The notes below the pieces were generated by a model. The model saw nothing but the letters and a program-made list of their open reading frames with translations. It searched no databases and was not told where the DNA came from. Shown here piece by piece: positions 10,482-22,200 of a stretch of DNA of 64,000 nucleotides. The position numbers were made by a program, and so were the translations under genes. The first letter of the stretch is position 1. Each line of letters begins with the position of its first letter. The stretch lies in NCBI GenBank assembly GCA_018398585.1, contig JAGTTD010000011.1, positions 10,043,001 to 10,107,000 on the forward strand, in the 5' to 3' direction. Source of the DNA: Simmondsia chinensis (taxonomy: Eukaryota; Streptophyta; Magnoliopsida; Caryophyllales; Simmondsiaceae).

Positions 10482-11965
10482 TGTCTCATTTTTATATGTT
10501 TTGTGCCTCACTGTCTTGACATAATCGGCTATTACATGTGTATTTTGTTACAGTTTACGATATTTAGGCTTGGAGCATGTTGGAGCGAAGATAACTTGGA
10601 AAGCAATCAAAATGAGCAAAAATAAACAAATTTGAAGACTATGTTGAGAAACCCAACCACATGTGAGGAAGATTCGATCAAAAACAATCTTCCCTCGAGT
10701 TCATGGATCGGTCGCCATGTATTTTGTCAATCGGTGAAGCTTTAAATGACCAAAAGGTTAAAAGAAGAGTATTTATGACCAAAAATTATCACAATTCACC
10801 ATCAATACCACTGAGAACAAGTAGAGTTCTTCGAGAGCTTTGATTTGATATTTAATTTGTAACTCCTTACCGATCAAAACTTACGCGCGTTTTAAGTTAA
10901 GTGCGTAGGCTACCAAATAGACTGATTGATCGAGACCTTACAGAATTGAGGCCGATCGATTGGCAAAGTGTGGGGCGTCTATAGGGAGCATCCCACATAT
11001 AAAAAAGGGTTGGGGATAGTTTTTTTTTTTTTGTGGATCTTTTCCACTTCTCTTCTCCTCCTCTCCTTCCCAAAGCCGCTAGGAGATCCAAGAGCTCTCA
11101 AACACCGAAGCACAGGTGGTCGGAGTGCTGGAGGATCAAATCACGGATCAATGTATACATTGATTGAGGGGATCTTCGTTTTCAAGGGTTTTCATTGTTT
11201 TTCTCTTGAATTTAATGATGTGTAAAACTTTCATGGGGGAGTAGACCCATTTAATTTAGGGATGAATAGGTACCCGTCCGTATCCCAGATTTGTATTATA
11301 CTTTTGACATGATTTTGATATGTTATTTTCTCATCCCTATGGGGATTTATTCATGTTACTTGGTTTTCCTTGGCTGTGCTTGTTGCCATATTTAGGTATC
11401 CAACTTATTAGCATTTTTCTACGAGCTTGTAGCCTAGACTATAACATAACAGGTTTTCAAGTGTGGTCAGCGTTGAGGTTGTACCTGACTCCGAACACAG
11501 TCTTTTACACAAGTTCATTTTGAACTAGGATCAAGAAAGGAATTAAGTAGTGCTAATGAGATAATCTATGCTACACTTAGGGGTGATAAAATAGGTTATG
11601 CTTTTAGACTAGTTCATTACCCTAAAGCCCTAATTTAAATGTTAACCTAGGCTTAGTGCTTGTAGCCTAAGCCTCCTAATTCATTATCATAATTAAAATA
11701 TAATGATGGGATACAAGTTAAGTTATCCGAAATTCATTCCCTAAACTATCCTCAATTGAACTGAAAACTTTTTCATTATTTTAATTGCATTAATTCCATT
11801 AATTGCTCACTTCACTAACAACTCAAAAATCAGATCACTCTTTAATAACTAAATTAACTTTATATCTATTTCGAAAGGATACGACACCCGTATACCCGAC
11901 TAAGCTATAGCGATCTCGTATTGCTTGTGAGCACTCAGTTTTAAAACAATTTAAAAACTTGACCA
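10482..11965 (+). repeat. Element A 5' LTR
   Basis: About 1.48 kb from tgtctcatttttatatg to cttgacca, directly followed by a tRNA-Asp-type primer site. It is repeated at 14405-17414 (split by Y2), and partly at 3773-3957 and 17472-23466. The first few bases overlap the end of X1. Small open frames inside (for example 10968-11225) are not conserved in the other LTR copies. Confidence 0.75.
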
Positions 11966-11971
11966 GGTTTT

Positions 11972-11989
11972 TGGTGCTGTTGCAAGGGA
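11972..11989 (+). promoter_or_regulatory. Primer-binding site (tRNA-Asp type)
   Basis: tggtgctgttgcaaggga differs at a few positions from the complement of the plant tRNA-Asp 3' end (tggcgccgttgccgggga). Athila and Tat elements use this tRNA. Confidence 0.7.
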
Positions 11990-12039
11990 TTGTTTAAAGA
12001 GGGCTGCGCTACTAGACTTGTCTAAAGGTGTCAAAATCA

Positions 12040-12848
12040 ACTTGTAGTTGGTTGATGCCATTAAACACGTTCCCATGTATGTGAAGTTCCTCAAAGACCT
12101 AGAAAGCGTAAGCTCATGTCCCTAGGAAGGTTTGGCTCAATAAGAGAGTGAGCAGCATTTTGGTTTTGGGCACCCCACCCAAGTGTCGAGCTCTTTTCAA
12201 ATTATGGGTGAGTGTGAACCTTAACCTATACTCGACTTTTCTAGAATTGGGTGTTGGGGATCTTAAACAAACAGGTGTTACTTTCCACTGGTTGGCTAAC
12301 AGATCAGAGCATTTACTTAGAGGGATGCAAGAAATGTACCCGTCAAGGTCGAGAAGTTCGTCTTCCTCTTCGACTTTATCGTGCTAGACATGGACTCTGC
12401 TCCTTTTCAGAGGAACCACCCCCCCATCATTTTAGGATGACCATTCTTAGCAACGGTAGATGCTGTGATTCATTGTAGGACATAAATGTTAGAGGTTTCT
12501 TTCGAAAACCTCAAAGGCAAATTGAATGTCGCGAACATTGCTCGGCAACCTATGATTGAGGATGAGTTAGAATTTTACATGGTTGATGATATTGACCCTT
12601 TGGTGGAATTGGGTGTGCCTGATTCTATTAAAAATGCTGATTGGAGTAATGTCCCTGTCCGTGTTGATCACTGTACATTAATTGCTAAGTCATCATCTAA
12701 GCATGCCAAGATAGGGATTCGATTCCCTAATGCTAGAAACGTCCCTCTCCTTGATAGCCATGGGTCTAGAAATGTTGTTGGGTTTGGGGTTCATCCTTAT
12801 AAGCTTAACCTGATTCATTTTGAGGATGTGGCCTCAGATTTTGGTTGA
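12040..12848 (+). pseudogene. Decayed Athila-type protease region
   Basis: Fragments in shifting frames follow the order of an Athila gag-PR region: DAIKHVP and a KFLKDL-type stretch near 12050-12105; a WVSVNLNLYSTFLELGVGDL stretch near 12200-12260 where the family has the DLGASVNLLP active-site loop; then GVTFHWLANRSEHLLRGM where LQLADRS..PRG is expected. A clean 120-codon frame at 12486-12848 follows. The catalytic Asp and Gly of the active site are gone (LW in place of DLG). Role in life: maturation of the gag-pol polyprotein. It is inactive here. Confidence 0.6.
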
Positions 12849-14370
12849 CTGTGAGTTCTACACCACGTCCGGCTGAAGATGTTAAACTTAGCGCTCCTTG
12901 GAAGCAACCTAGCCTACCTTCATTTTGTGATTTAATTTAATTTTTAGATTGACCTCTCTTTCTTTTTCAGGACTCTTTGTTACCCCTATCATGGACTACT
13001 TTGTTTCTCGGATGTACTAAGTGCTTGTGTTCTTAAATTTCTTCCTAATGCTTTTAACGAGTCCACTTGGTCAGTTTGTCTTGGTTGTCTTATTGTATAT
13101 CTCTATCTCTTTGCATGCCATTTTGGGATGTCCTTCGCCACACCATAACTAGCCGACTATATTGGATCAGCATCCCAACTATCCAGGTTATCTCTTGCCT
13201 TCCCTTGCCTTCATTTATTTCTATAATTGTTGCACTGAGGATAATGCAGGGTTTAGGTTTAGAGATGGCATGTGTGGTTTGAACTTTTGTTTGTCCTTTT
13301 CACATAATTTAGTTTAAATTAGCTGAGGTTTTGCATGGATTAGCATAGAATTATTGTGAATCATACTGAAGTTCAAATTTGAGATGTTCTAAGATTGTTA
13401 GAATTTTTATGTAATGAGATTTTTCCTTACTCTTACTGTTGAATTTGTTATTTTTATCTTCAAACTAGTTTGAGAGATTGTTGCATTTCGCTCTTAATCT
13501 TTGACAAACCCTACATTTTAAGTTGTGATAGTGGGAATAACTTTAGGAATTAGAATAGAGCACTTTACTCTTAGCAATTATGAAATCACTAGTCTATCTT
13601 TTTTCCTTGGATTATTCTTTAAAAAAGGTACCAATGCCTATTTAATCCGGTAAGTATCCATGACTTGTTGGTTCTTGTAGCCCTTATGTCGCAAGCAAGT
13701 AATCCCATAGGGGTGTTTTAACACCTGGTATCTTGAGCCAACTTTATCGGGAGTTGTTGATCGAAAGATCGCATCTTTAAGTCACTTTAATAAGCACCAA
13801 TGCCTAACATGAGTGAGATATTCTTTTAAGTATGTGCTAGTAACGGCTTAGGTTGTGAATCCCTTTGACTCGAGCCATTAGCTCCGAGGAGTGCTCTTCA
13901 CTTGGTGCCTTAAGCAAACTAGATTGGGAATCGCCTGTTGAAAACTCTCCACATGTCTCCCAGGGAGACACGCCTAACCACAAGTTACTTGCCAAAAAAA
14001 AAAAGAAAAAAAGAAAGAAAACAAAGAAGAACAAGAAAACAAGAGAGAGAAAAGATGACTTAAAATTTCTTTGCTGATTAGAGGGAATGTGTTTGGGAAG
14101 CTTATTTCTTTAATTATTTTTTCTATTCATCTTAGATCTGGAAGCCCGGGAATTAGTGAAAGGTAAGAAAAGTTTTAAGCTTACTTACTAGTGAAAAGAC
14201 TTGAATTACAAAAACTTTAGTTGGAATCAATGTCATAATAACATTACATAAAGATTTTTCATTCTTGAGTTCTCCTTTAGGTGTGTTGAAAAGTATTTTT
14301 CACAATTAATTTTTGCCACTAGATGCTTGAGTGTATTTTTCCATCTTTAGCTAGTTTGAGCTGAATCTTG
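12849..14370 (+). other. Element A internal region without recognisable genes
   Basis: About 1.5 kb with short open frames only (for example 13067-13282). They show no RT, IN or envelope motif. An A-rich run of AAAG/AAAAC units lies at 13995-14055. Toward 14370 the phrase ttgcttaaggacaagcaaggtttgggtttggg ends in a likely polypurine tract. Possible ancient envelope-like or untranslated sequence; nothing diagnostic is visible. Confidence 0.5.
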
Positions 14371-14382
14371 CTTAAGGACAAG

Positions 14383-14404
14383 CAAGGTTTGGGTTTGGGG
14401 ATGT
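14383..14404 (+). promoter_or_regulatory. Polypurine tract of element A
   Basis: Purine/G-rich ggtttgggtttggggatgt immediately precedes the LTR start tgatgtgtttc at 14405, where plus-strand synthesis would be primed. Confidence 0.5.
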
Positions 14405-15096
14405 TGATGTGTTTCATTTTTATATGTTTTATGCCCCACTCCCATGACATATTCAGTTATTACATGTGTATTTTATTGCAATTTATGTAGATTTAGGCTT
14501 GGAGCGTGCTGCAGCAAGGACAACTTGGAAAGTAGTGAAAACGAGCGAAAATGGACAAATTTGAAAGCTATATTGAGAAACCTGACCACGTGTGAGGAAA
14601 AAAAACCAACCAGGTCATGATTCAGCCACCAAAAGTCTACTTTCAAGTTCACGGATTGATCGCCATGTATTTTGTCAATAGGCGAAGCTCAAAATGAGCA
14701 AAAGGTTAAAAGAAGAGTATTTATGACCCAATATTATCAAAATTCACTACCAATGCCACTGGGATCACGTAGAGGTCTTCGGGAACTTTGATTTCATATG
14801 TAATTTGACCTGTAACACCTTATGAATCAAAATATACACGTGCTTTAAGTAAAGTGCGTAGGCGGCTAGATAGGCCGATCAATCGGGGCCTTACAAAACC
14901 AAGGCCGTTCGATTGACCAAAGTGCGGGGCGCCTCCATGGTGCACTCACATATAAAAAAGGGTTGGGGATTATTTTTTGGGATCTTTGCCTTTCTCTTCT
15001 TCCCCTCTCCTTCCCGAAGCTGCTACGAGATCCAAGAGCTCTCAAACGCTGAAATGCAAGTGGTCAGAGTGGTGGGGGATCAAAGCACAGATTAAC
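14405..15096 (+). repeat. Element A 3' LTR, part 1
   Basis: Matches 10482-11135 of the 5' LTR. It is broken at gcacagattaac by insertion Y2 and resumes at 16847. Confidence 0.75.
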
Positions 15097-16846
15097 TATT
15101 GGGAACATATTTTATAAATATTTCCTAAATCGGCATGACCAGGCATAGTGGAAAACAAATTTAAAATTCTTAATTTTAAATCTAAAGCCCCAATCTAATT
15201 GAACAATTTAATTAAACCTAGATCTTACTCTAATAGTTTCATAACATGACAATGGTAAAATATCGAATAAGACAAGTATAAACATAGTATGTATAAATAA
15301 ATGAAATAAAGAAAACAAATTAAATATCATATATTTAATTAGACATGCCTGAAACGCAAATCATAACTCCGACTTGAAGATCTAAATTTAGACTTCAAAT
15401 TCTTCTTCGCAATGACTTCTTCTAGCACCGGGAGTGTGAGCATCCAAAAATATTTAATTTAGGAAAAGTTTCAGAGCAAATTATTTCCTTTCTATCTTTC
15501 CGAAAAATAATGTTTTAGAAAATTACGTTAAATAATAAGTTTAGGAAACTCCTAAAAAACAAATTTTAGAGTTTACGTCGAGGGAGAAAACCAAATTCCA
15601 CAACTCTCAAAAAAAAAAAAAAAATTTCACGACTAAAACATGTGTTTACTCGTAGAGAAAAACCAGTGACATGTGGCAGTAGTGCATTGTTCAGATCTAA
15701 GGCACGTAGATAATGACCTAGACTCTCACGGTGCCAGTGAGCAGCGCGGATCACGACCTATTATACGCATTTTCTATTTTTAATATTCAACTCATGAATA
15801 TTTGTTTAGCATAAAAAATTATTTATCTCATAAATTCATTTTTAAATATTTTCAAACGATGCTGAAGTTGAGGCTTGTGAAGGGACCTAAGGGACAATCT
15901 AACTCTATCTCCAAAGGGGTCAAATCTAATTATTATCTCAAGATAACAATTGATTACTATTTAGTAAAATTTAGTTCCACTGAATAAGTTCCACTGCACT
16001 CTTGAATTAAATATATTCACTCAAGAATTTCCTAAATAACTATTATTACTACGATTAACACCTCTATTAGATATCTGTGAGCAAAAATAGCTTTACCTGC
16101 TCTCGTTATTTTTCTCACATTTTTTACTGTAGTTCCTGACTCGCCCTTCTCGAACAATTCAATAATATGGAAACAATTTCCGTACGAATTCCAAATGTCA
16201 AATGTATGGAATACTTTGACCAAAGATTCTTGAATCTGTTTGTATGCTTGCAAATCTACTAAGGGGACATCTTTATCTCGTAAGAAACTATAGTTTCCAC
16301 GTAAAATACCTGTTCTCGCTACACTTCATGCAGTTACCGAACCCATGTAAGATTCAAGTCAATGCATTGTGAGTAATCCTTTTAGCACATCAAAGAAACG
16401 GATAATCTATGCATGAGTTCAAACTATTTCCTGATTTTAGAGTTATCATCTACCAGAATTATTTATTTCTGATAGTAGTTAAGAAACAAGTAATTTAGAT
16501 GGTCCTGCTCAGTATTCCAACAATATAGTCAACACCAACATAATACCTTTTGATCCCTATCTACATGACCAAGACAAGTAGTCTAAAGTATCATAGTATA
16601 GTCTTATAAAACAAGTTGTCCAAACTCATCATCGATTATGAACATATATTTTGACAACATATCACTAATTTAATTTAAGTCCATTTGTGGCTCAATCTCA
16701 TTGACCATTTATACCAAACTTGACATGCATCTTGGACTACGTCTATCTCATGGAACGTTTTAGAAAACAATCGCGTGCATATTTGACTCGTAATACATAA
16801 TTAGACATATACGATAATTGGGGTTTCCAAGACACCAATTTCAAAA
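15097..16846 (-). mobile_element. Y2: complete Y repeat, probable solo LTR
   Basis: A 1750-bp insertion with inverted ends (tattgggaa... and ...tttcaaaa; the other copies show tgttggga and ttccaata). It sits in the 3' LTR of element A between ttaac (15092-15096) and tcaac (16847-16851), a 5-bp duplication with one mismatch. No coding domain, so it is best read as a solo LTR. The open frame at 16032-16253 on the minus strand has a partner at 25234-25419 in Y3 at the same place, but it is short and not recognisable. Confidence 0.65.
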
Positions 16847-17414
16847 TCAACGTCTACATCGATTGAGGTAATCTTCGTTTATAAGTTTTCCCATTGTTTT
16901 ACTCTTGAATTTAATGATAGGTAAAACTCCCTTAGAGGAGTTGACCCTTTTAGTTTAGGGATGAAGGATGCATAGTCGTCCGTATCCCAGATTTGTATTA
17001 TACTTTTGGCATGATTTTGTTATATTATTTTTGTGCCCCCGTGGGGAATTATTCACGTTACCTTGTTTTTTTTGGTTGTGCTTGTAGCCATGTTTAGATT
17101 TAAACTTATTAACATTTGTTTACGAGCTTGTAGCCTAGACCATAATATAACAGGTTTTCATGCGTGATCAGGGTTGAGGTCGTACCCAATCCTGAACACA
17201 ATCTTTTATATAAGTTAATATTGAATTGGGTGCAAGAAAGGAATTGAGTAGTGCTAAAGAGATTATCAATGCTACACTTAGGGTGATAAGATAGGTCATA
17301 TGCCTTTGGACTAATTCATTATCCTAAGCTTTAATTTAAATGTTAACCCAAGCTTAGTGCTTATAGCCTAAGCCTTCTAAATCATTGTCATAAATAAAGT
17401 ATAATGATAGGATA
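16847..17414 (+). repeat. Element A 3' LTR, part 2
   Basis: Continues the LTR from ctacatcgattgagg through tagtgcttatagcctaagcc and ataatgatagg, then loses similarity at about 17414, before the expected end gaccg...cttgacca. Confidence 0.7.
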
Positions 17415-17471
17415 TGGGCTAGGCCTTCGAACAGAAGAACTTAAATTGTAGATTCGTGATAGACTAGTGAT
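17415..17471. other. Filler DNA between two LTR-A copies
   Basis: 57 bp (gggctaggccttcgaacaga onward) with no match to either LTR copy. It joins a 3'-truncated LTR to a 5'-truncated one, typical of a repaired break. Confidence 0.5.
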
Positions 17472-17996
17472 AGCATGTGGTCGGAGTGCTGGGGGATCAA
17501 AGCACGAATCAAAGTCTACATCGATTAAGGGAGTCTTCATTTCCAAGTTGTTTCGCTATTTTTCTAGTTGAATTTAATGATGTGCAAAACTCCTATGGAG
17601 GAGTCGACCCATTTAGTTTAGGGATGAAGGATTGGTAGCCGTCCATATCCCAGATTTGTATTATACTTTTGACATGACTTTATTATGATGTTTTTACACT
17701 CCTGTGGGGAATTATTTATGTTAATTGGTTTTCCTTGAATGTGCTTGTAGCCGTCTGCATCCACACTTGGTTTTCAAGTGTGGTCAGCATTAAGGTTGGA
17801 CCCGACCCTGAACACAATCTTTTATACAAGTTAATATTGAATTAGGAGCTAGAAAGGAATTAAGTACTGCTAATGAGATTACCTATGCTACACTTAGGGT
17901 GATAAGATAGGTTATGCCTTTAGACTAGTTTATTACCCTAAGCACTAATTTAAATGTTAACCCAGGCTTAGCGCTTGTAGCTTAAGCCTCCTAAAT
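17472..17996 (+). repeat. A2 5' LTR, left part
   Basis: Starts in the middle of the LTR (tggtcggagtgctggggg) and runs to ctaaatcattg, where chromovirus R1 is inserted. It continues at 23182. Confidence 0.7.
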
Positions 17997-18001
17997 CATT
18001 G
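17997..18001. repeat. R1 target-site duplication, left
   Basis: cattg, repeated exactly at 23182-23186. Confidence 0.9.
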
Positions 18002-18322
18002 TGTTGTGATTGTCATGTGGACAATTGCTAGTTTGCTTCTAATTAGCTTTATTAGCCGTATACTGCTTTTGTTAGTTTGAAGCAGATTTGGAGGGAATGT
18101 CGGTTTGGTAGTTAGGCTTAGATATTTTTGGTTGTTTGATGTCTTAGGCTTAATTGTGGTATAAGTGTTTGTTCTTACATTTGTAATGCTCATTCAATGA
18201 AATAGACAAATATCTTTTTTCTCATTTCATTTCTCTCTATCTTTCTCATCTCTTTCTCAATTCTTCCTCATCTCATATTCTTTCCCCTAGGTTATGATCC
18301 AAGATATTCTTCAATCCTAACA
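18002..18322 (+). repeat. R1 5' LTR
   Basis: 321 bp from tgttgtgattgtcatgtgga to tcaatcctaaca. A TATA-like ggtataagtg lies at about 18158-18167, and the 3' half is CT-rich. Confidence 0.9.
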
Positions 18323-18324
18323 AT

Positions 18325-18336
18325 TGGTCTCAGAGC
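18325..18336 (+). promoter_or_regulatory. R1 primer-binding site (initiator tRNA-Met)
   Basis: tggtctcagagc, one base from the complement of the plant initiator tRNA-Met 3' end (tggtatcagagc), two bases after the LTR. Confidence 0.85.
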
Positions 18337-18396
18337 TTGTGTTTAAGCTTGATAATTGCTTCAATCAAGCTAGCTAATGGCTTAAAATCTGTTGCA

Positions 18397-19608
18397 ATGG
18401 CTGGAAATGCAAGTACTGGATTGAATCAAGCAGGGCATTTGGATCAATTGCAACAACAAATACAAGATTTCATGCTGGCAGTAGGCAATATGCATTACTC
18501 CCAACAGCAATCGCAGCAGCAGTTTCAACAGCAGTAAGTTGGAATGCAGGAGTAAATCAATAGGCAATCAACTCCTGCAGGAGCTGGTATTCTTCCCAAC
18601 GGAGGCAAACCTCCAAATCCTTTATTTCCAAAACCAGCCGAAGAACCTGTAGAAGGAATGAAATTGGTGAAGAATTCACGATTTCACGCACCTAACATAG
18701 AGATTTTTGCCTTTGTTGGAGTGCAACCTTAGTCTTGGGTGAGGAGGTGTGAAATATACTTTTATTTTTATGCTACACATGATTCTCAAAAGGTGGAATT
18801 AGCGGTAATTTACTTACAAGGAGATCAAGAGTTTTGGTTTCATAGCTTGATCTTGAGCAATCCTTCAATATATTGGCAAGACTTTGTAGATGAATTGTGT
18901 GAGAGGAATGGAGATGAAGATCCGGGAGAAGTGGTTGACAAGTTCAATAAAGTAGCTCAAGTGAGTAGTGTTAAGGAAAACATGGCTCGATTTGAGAATT
19001 TGAAAGCTAGGATGATGTCCATTAATCGAGGAGAAAGTGAAGCTTATTATGTGTCTAGCTGCATTAGTGGTCTTAAACCTAAGATCAAGAACTTGGTTAA
19101 AGCCCTTAACCCTCCTACATTGTTTAAAGCATACTCTAAAGCTAGATTGTTTGCATCCACGATTTTAGCAACTCTTGAAGTAGAACAGAAGAGTAAGGAA
19201 ATTGTTCCTTTACAATAGGCAACACCAAGTGCATCCAAAGCATTGAGTTTGGAGGAAAAGAAGGCACATAGATTATGTTTTAAGTGTAATCAAAGATACT
19301 TCTTTGGTCACAAATGTAATCTTAAGTTGATGGCAGTGACTGGGGATGAATCATATGAGAATCAAGAGGAAACAACAGATCATAATGTTCATGTGGAGGA
19401 ACTGCTAGAGGAATCAGAAGAGGATGAGGCTGAGATTTCAGTAAGAGCCTTGACTGGGAATGGGACTCACAATACAATCAGAATCAAAGGAGAGGAAAAA
19501 CACAAGTCCCTATTGACACTAATTGACAGTGGAAGCACCCATAGGTTCTTGGATCCCAAGGTAGCTAAGTTAGTGGGTCATGAACTCATAAATCAAGCCC
19601 CCTTGTAG
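18397..19608 (+). pseudogene. R1 gag (capsid and nucleocapsid), broken
   Basis: Starts at ATG 18397. A Gln-rich N-terminal part is followed by a stop (about 18535) and more stops before 18739. The capsid domain at 18739-19218 contains VRRCEIYFYFY, AVIYLQGDQEFWF, LCERNGDEDPGEVVDKFN and FENLKARM, matching the gags of B and C in this window. The nucleocapsid knuckle is CFKCNQRYFFGHKC (about 19285). An acidic linker leads to the protease. A stop at about 19217 separates capsid from knuckle. Function: particle assembly and RNA packaging. It cannot be made as one protein. Confidence 0.8.
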
Positions 19609-19832
19609 TTACAGTAGCTGATGGAAATTCAATGCTCACTCAGATGAAGCGCAAGCAGTTCCAATGGGGTATGCAAGGCCATCAATTCACATATGACTTT
19701 AGGGTGCTGAAGTTAGGAGGCTGCGACATGGTCTTCGGGGTGGATTGGATGAAAACAATTAGCCCAATTGTGTTTAATTTTGCTCAATTGACAGTGTCCT
19801 TTGAAAGGGAAGAAGTCTCAATTCAGCTGTAA
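19430..19832 (+). pseudogene. R1 aspartic protease, broken
   Basis: LTLIDSGSTHRFLDPK carries an intact DSG active site near 19528, downstream of the knuckle and in frame with it. Stops at about 19607 and 19617 and a frame change interrupt it before the second half (FDFRVLKLGGCDMVFGVDWM-type region at 19690-19755), which is typical of Reina proteases. Confidence 0.75.
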
Positions 19833-20027
19833 GGCATTGTTGAGCAAGGAAGTTTGCAATTCCCGAGTTGCAAGAGGCTACAAGGAGTGATCAGGAAAAG
19901 CGATATTCGATGCGTTGGACTTTAGTTTTCTCTTGGTGCAGAACCTGTGGAGGCGAAGGTGAACTCTAACCCAACAATTAATAGGTTGCTACATGACCTT
20001 AAGGGTCTATTTGAGTAACCAACTACC

Positions 20028-20560
20028 TTGCCACCAAAAAGACCTTTAGACCAAGCTATTCCCCTCAAAGTGAATCCTAATCCAATCAATCTTAGACCAT
20101 ATAAATACTCCCATTCACAAAAGAATGAGATTGAAAGACAAATGGAGGAGCTTCTGAAAACTCATTTTATTAGGCATAGCCATAGTCCCTTTGCTTCCCC
20201 AGTGATCTTAATCAAGAAAAAGGATGGTACATCTCTACTGTGTATTGACTATGGACAATTAAATTCACACAAAATTAAAGACAAATTTCCAATTCCAATA
20301 ATCGATGATCTTCTAGATGAGCTTCATGGTACTATATACTTCTAAAAGTTAGATTTGAGACAAGGTTATCATCAAATTCATGTAGTAGAACAAGATATAC
20401 AAAAAATAGCTTTTAGAACCCATCATGAACACTTTGAGTGTGTGGTTATGCCATTTTGTTTATTAAATCCTCCTGCCACTTTTCAAGCTATGATGAACTC
20501 CATTTTTAAGCCATTCTTGAGGAAATTTGTTCTTGTCTTTTCTATTATATATTAGTCTAT
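20028..20560 (+). pseudogene. R1 reverse transcriptase, catalytic loop lost
   Basis: Shows AIPLKVNPNPINLRPYKY, FASPVILIKKKDG, CIDYGQLNSHKIKDKFPIP and then, after a stop near 20343, [26 protein letters not shown] and [19 protein letters not shown]. Where the family has F(F)DD the reading is VFSIIY: a base is missing and the two Asp codons have become TAT TAT. The enzyme would be inactive even without the stops. Confidence 0.8.
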
Positions 20561-21371
20561 AGCAAAACACTGAAATCTCATGTTTCACATATGTTTCAAG
20601 TCTTCAATACCATGCGTAAACACAATCTTTTTTCCAAACTCTCCAAGTGTTCCTTTTCCCAAACTCAAGTAGAATACTTGGGTCATGTAATTTCCTATGA
20701 AGGGGTTGCAACTGATGCATTCAAGGTTCAAGCTATGGAGCAATGGCAAAATTCCCGCTTCCCTCAAGAATTTGAGAGGGTTTTTAGGCCTCATCGATTA
20801 TTATAGGAAGTTAATCTAGGGATATGGAGTCATTGCTAAGCCTTTGAATGATCTTTGCAAGAAGGACTCCTTTGTTTGTTCTATGACACCTTAAGAAGCA
20901 TTTGAGGACTTGAAATTGGCAATGTGTGTAATTCTGGTGTTAAGGATTCCTGATTTCAGAGAGTCTTTTGTTATAGAAACTAATACTTGCAGTAGAGGAG
21001 TGGGGGTAGTGTTATCTCAGTAAGGAAGACCTATTGCTTACCTCAGCCAAGCCCTTAGTCCAAGATAGTTGAGCTTGTTTATTTATGAGAAGGAGTACTT
21101 AGCTATTTTGATGACAGTTCAAAAATGAAGACAATATCATGAGGGGCATCATTTTGTGATAAAAACAGACCATCGGAGTTTTAAGTACCTCTTAGAGCAT
21201 AAGATTACTACCAGGGTGCAGCATAAGGGACTAATGAAGATGTTAGGGTTGGATTATTCCACTGAGTATCAAAAAGGGAAGGAAAACACTGCTACTGATG
21301 CATTGTTAAGAAGATAGGAAGGAAGTAATTCAGCCTCTTGTTTAGCTATTACAGCTATTTTACCTTCTTGG
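20561..21371 (+). pseudogene. R1 RNase H region, broken
   Basis: Fragments include VEYLGHVISYEGVATDAFKV (20660-20720), LRGFLGLIDYYRKLI (after a frameshift near 20780), AFEDLKLAM, FVIETNTCSRGVGVVLSQ, GRPIAYLSQALSPR, YEKEYLAILMTV, HHFVIKTDHRSFKYLLEHK and ATDALLRR. Several in-frame stops are present. These are the connection and RNase H domains. Confidence 0.75.
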
Positions 21372-22200
21372 ATGGATAAAGTTCACAAGTCTTATGAAGG
21401 GGATCAGTTTGCTCAAGAACACATAACGACCTTATGCATTCAGAGACCTGCAATAGAGGCAGTTGCATCTAAGGTTACCTTGATCATTAGCATTGTGAGA
21501 GTTAAAGGCAAGGTTTACATTGGAACAGCCACTGATCCAAGAAAGCAAATCATATTGTCCTTCCACTCTTCATCCTTGGGAGGACATTCAAGCATTGATG
21601 GAACTTACCAAAGAGTCAAGCAACATTTCCATTGTCAAGGGATGAAGAAGGATGTGACGGAGTGTGTGCAAACTTGTGAGGTGTGTCAGCGCTCAAAGAG
21701 TAAGCATGTTCCATACCCAGGGCTACTTTAGCCCCTTCCAATTCCAGATGGCACATGGAAACATATCATTATGGATTTCATGGAAGGGTGATAGTGGGAA
21801 TGGAGATCATCCCATATGTTTGAGGGAAACTAGATCATTTGGGTGATAGTTGATCGTTTTACAAAGTATGGACATTTTGTTACACTTAATCATACCACAT
21901 GTGCTGAAAGACTTGAAAAAGTATTCTTAGATAACATCTACAAGCTTCATGGTCTCCCACAAACAATCCTATCTGATCGAGACAGGTTGTTCACAAGCAA
22001 CTTTTGGAAGGAATTTTTCAAGCTTTTGGGATCTTCTCTTGCCTTAAGTTCTTCTTATCGTCCTCAATCGGATGGTCAGACTGAAAGGCTGAATCAATGT
22101 GTGGAGCAAATTTTGTTGTAGTATGACAGTCCACAATCCATACAGTGGTGTAAATGGCTATCCCTAGCTGTATTTTGGTACAACACTCATGCTCACTCTT
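21372..22200 (+). pseudogene. R1 integrase, broken
   Basis: The zinc-binding HHCC part is at 21560-21700 (LGGHSSIDGTYQRVKQHFHC ... CVQTCEVCQRSK). The catalytic core has MDF near 21775, ILSDRD near 21967 and QSDGQTERLNQ near 22070, so the three DDE residues are visible. They are separated by stops at about 21729 and 21790 and a frame change. Role: insertion of the cDNA into the genome. Confidence 0.8.

Larger units (their letters stand above)
10482..17414 (+). mobile_element. Element A: Athila-like relic with protease only
   Basis: A 5' LTR, a tRNA-Asp primer site, a decayed protease region, about 1.5 kb of non-coding DNA, a G-rich tract and a 3' LTR interrupted by Y2. No RT, RNase H or IN is detectable between 12850 and 14404, so pol has been deleted and the element is non-autonomous. 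Confidence 0.65.

Noticed and set aside
10968..11225. 85-codon open frame in LTR-A
   Set aside because: Other LTR-A copies do not keep the frame, and it spans a T-run and promoter-like sequence.
13837..14077. Lys-rich/Phe-rich frames around an A-rich run
   Set aside because: Low-complexity translation of an AAAG-rich tract in the untranslated part of element A.
15802..16253. Short frames in Y2 as genes
   Set aside because: A similar frame exists in Y3 but with many changes and no domain; LTR sequence is the simpler reading.
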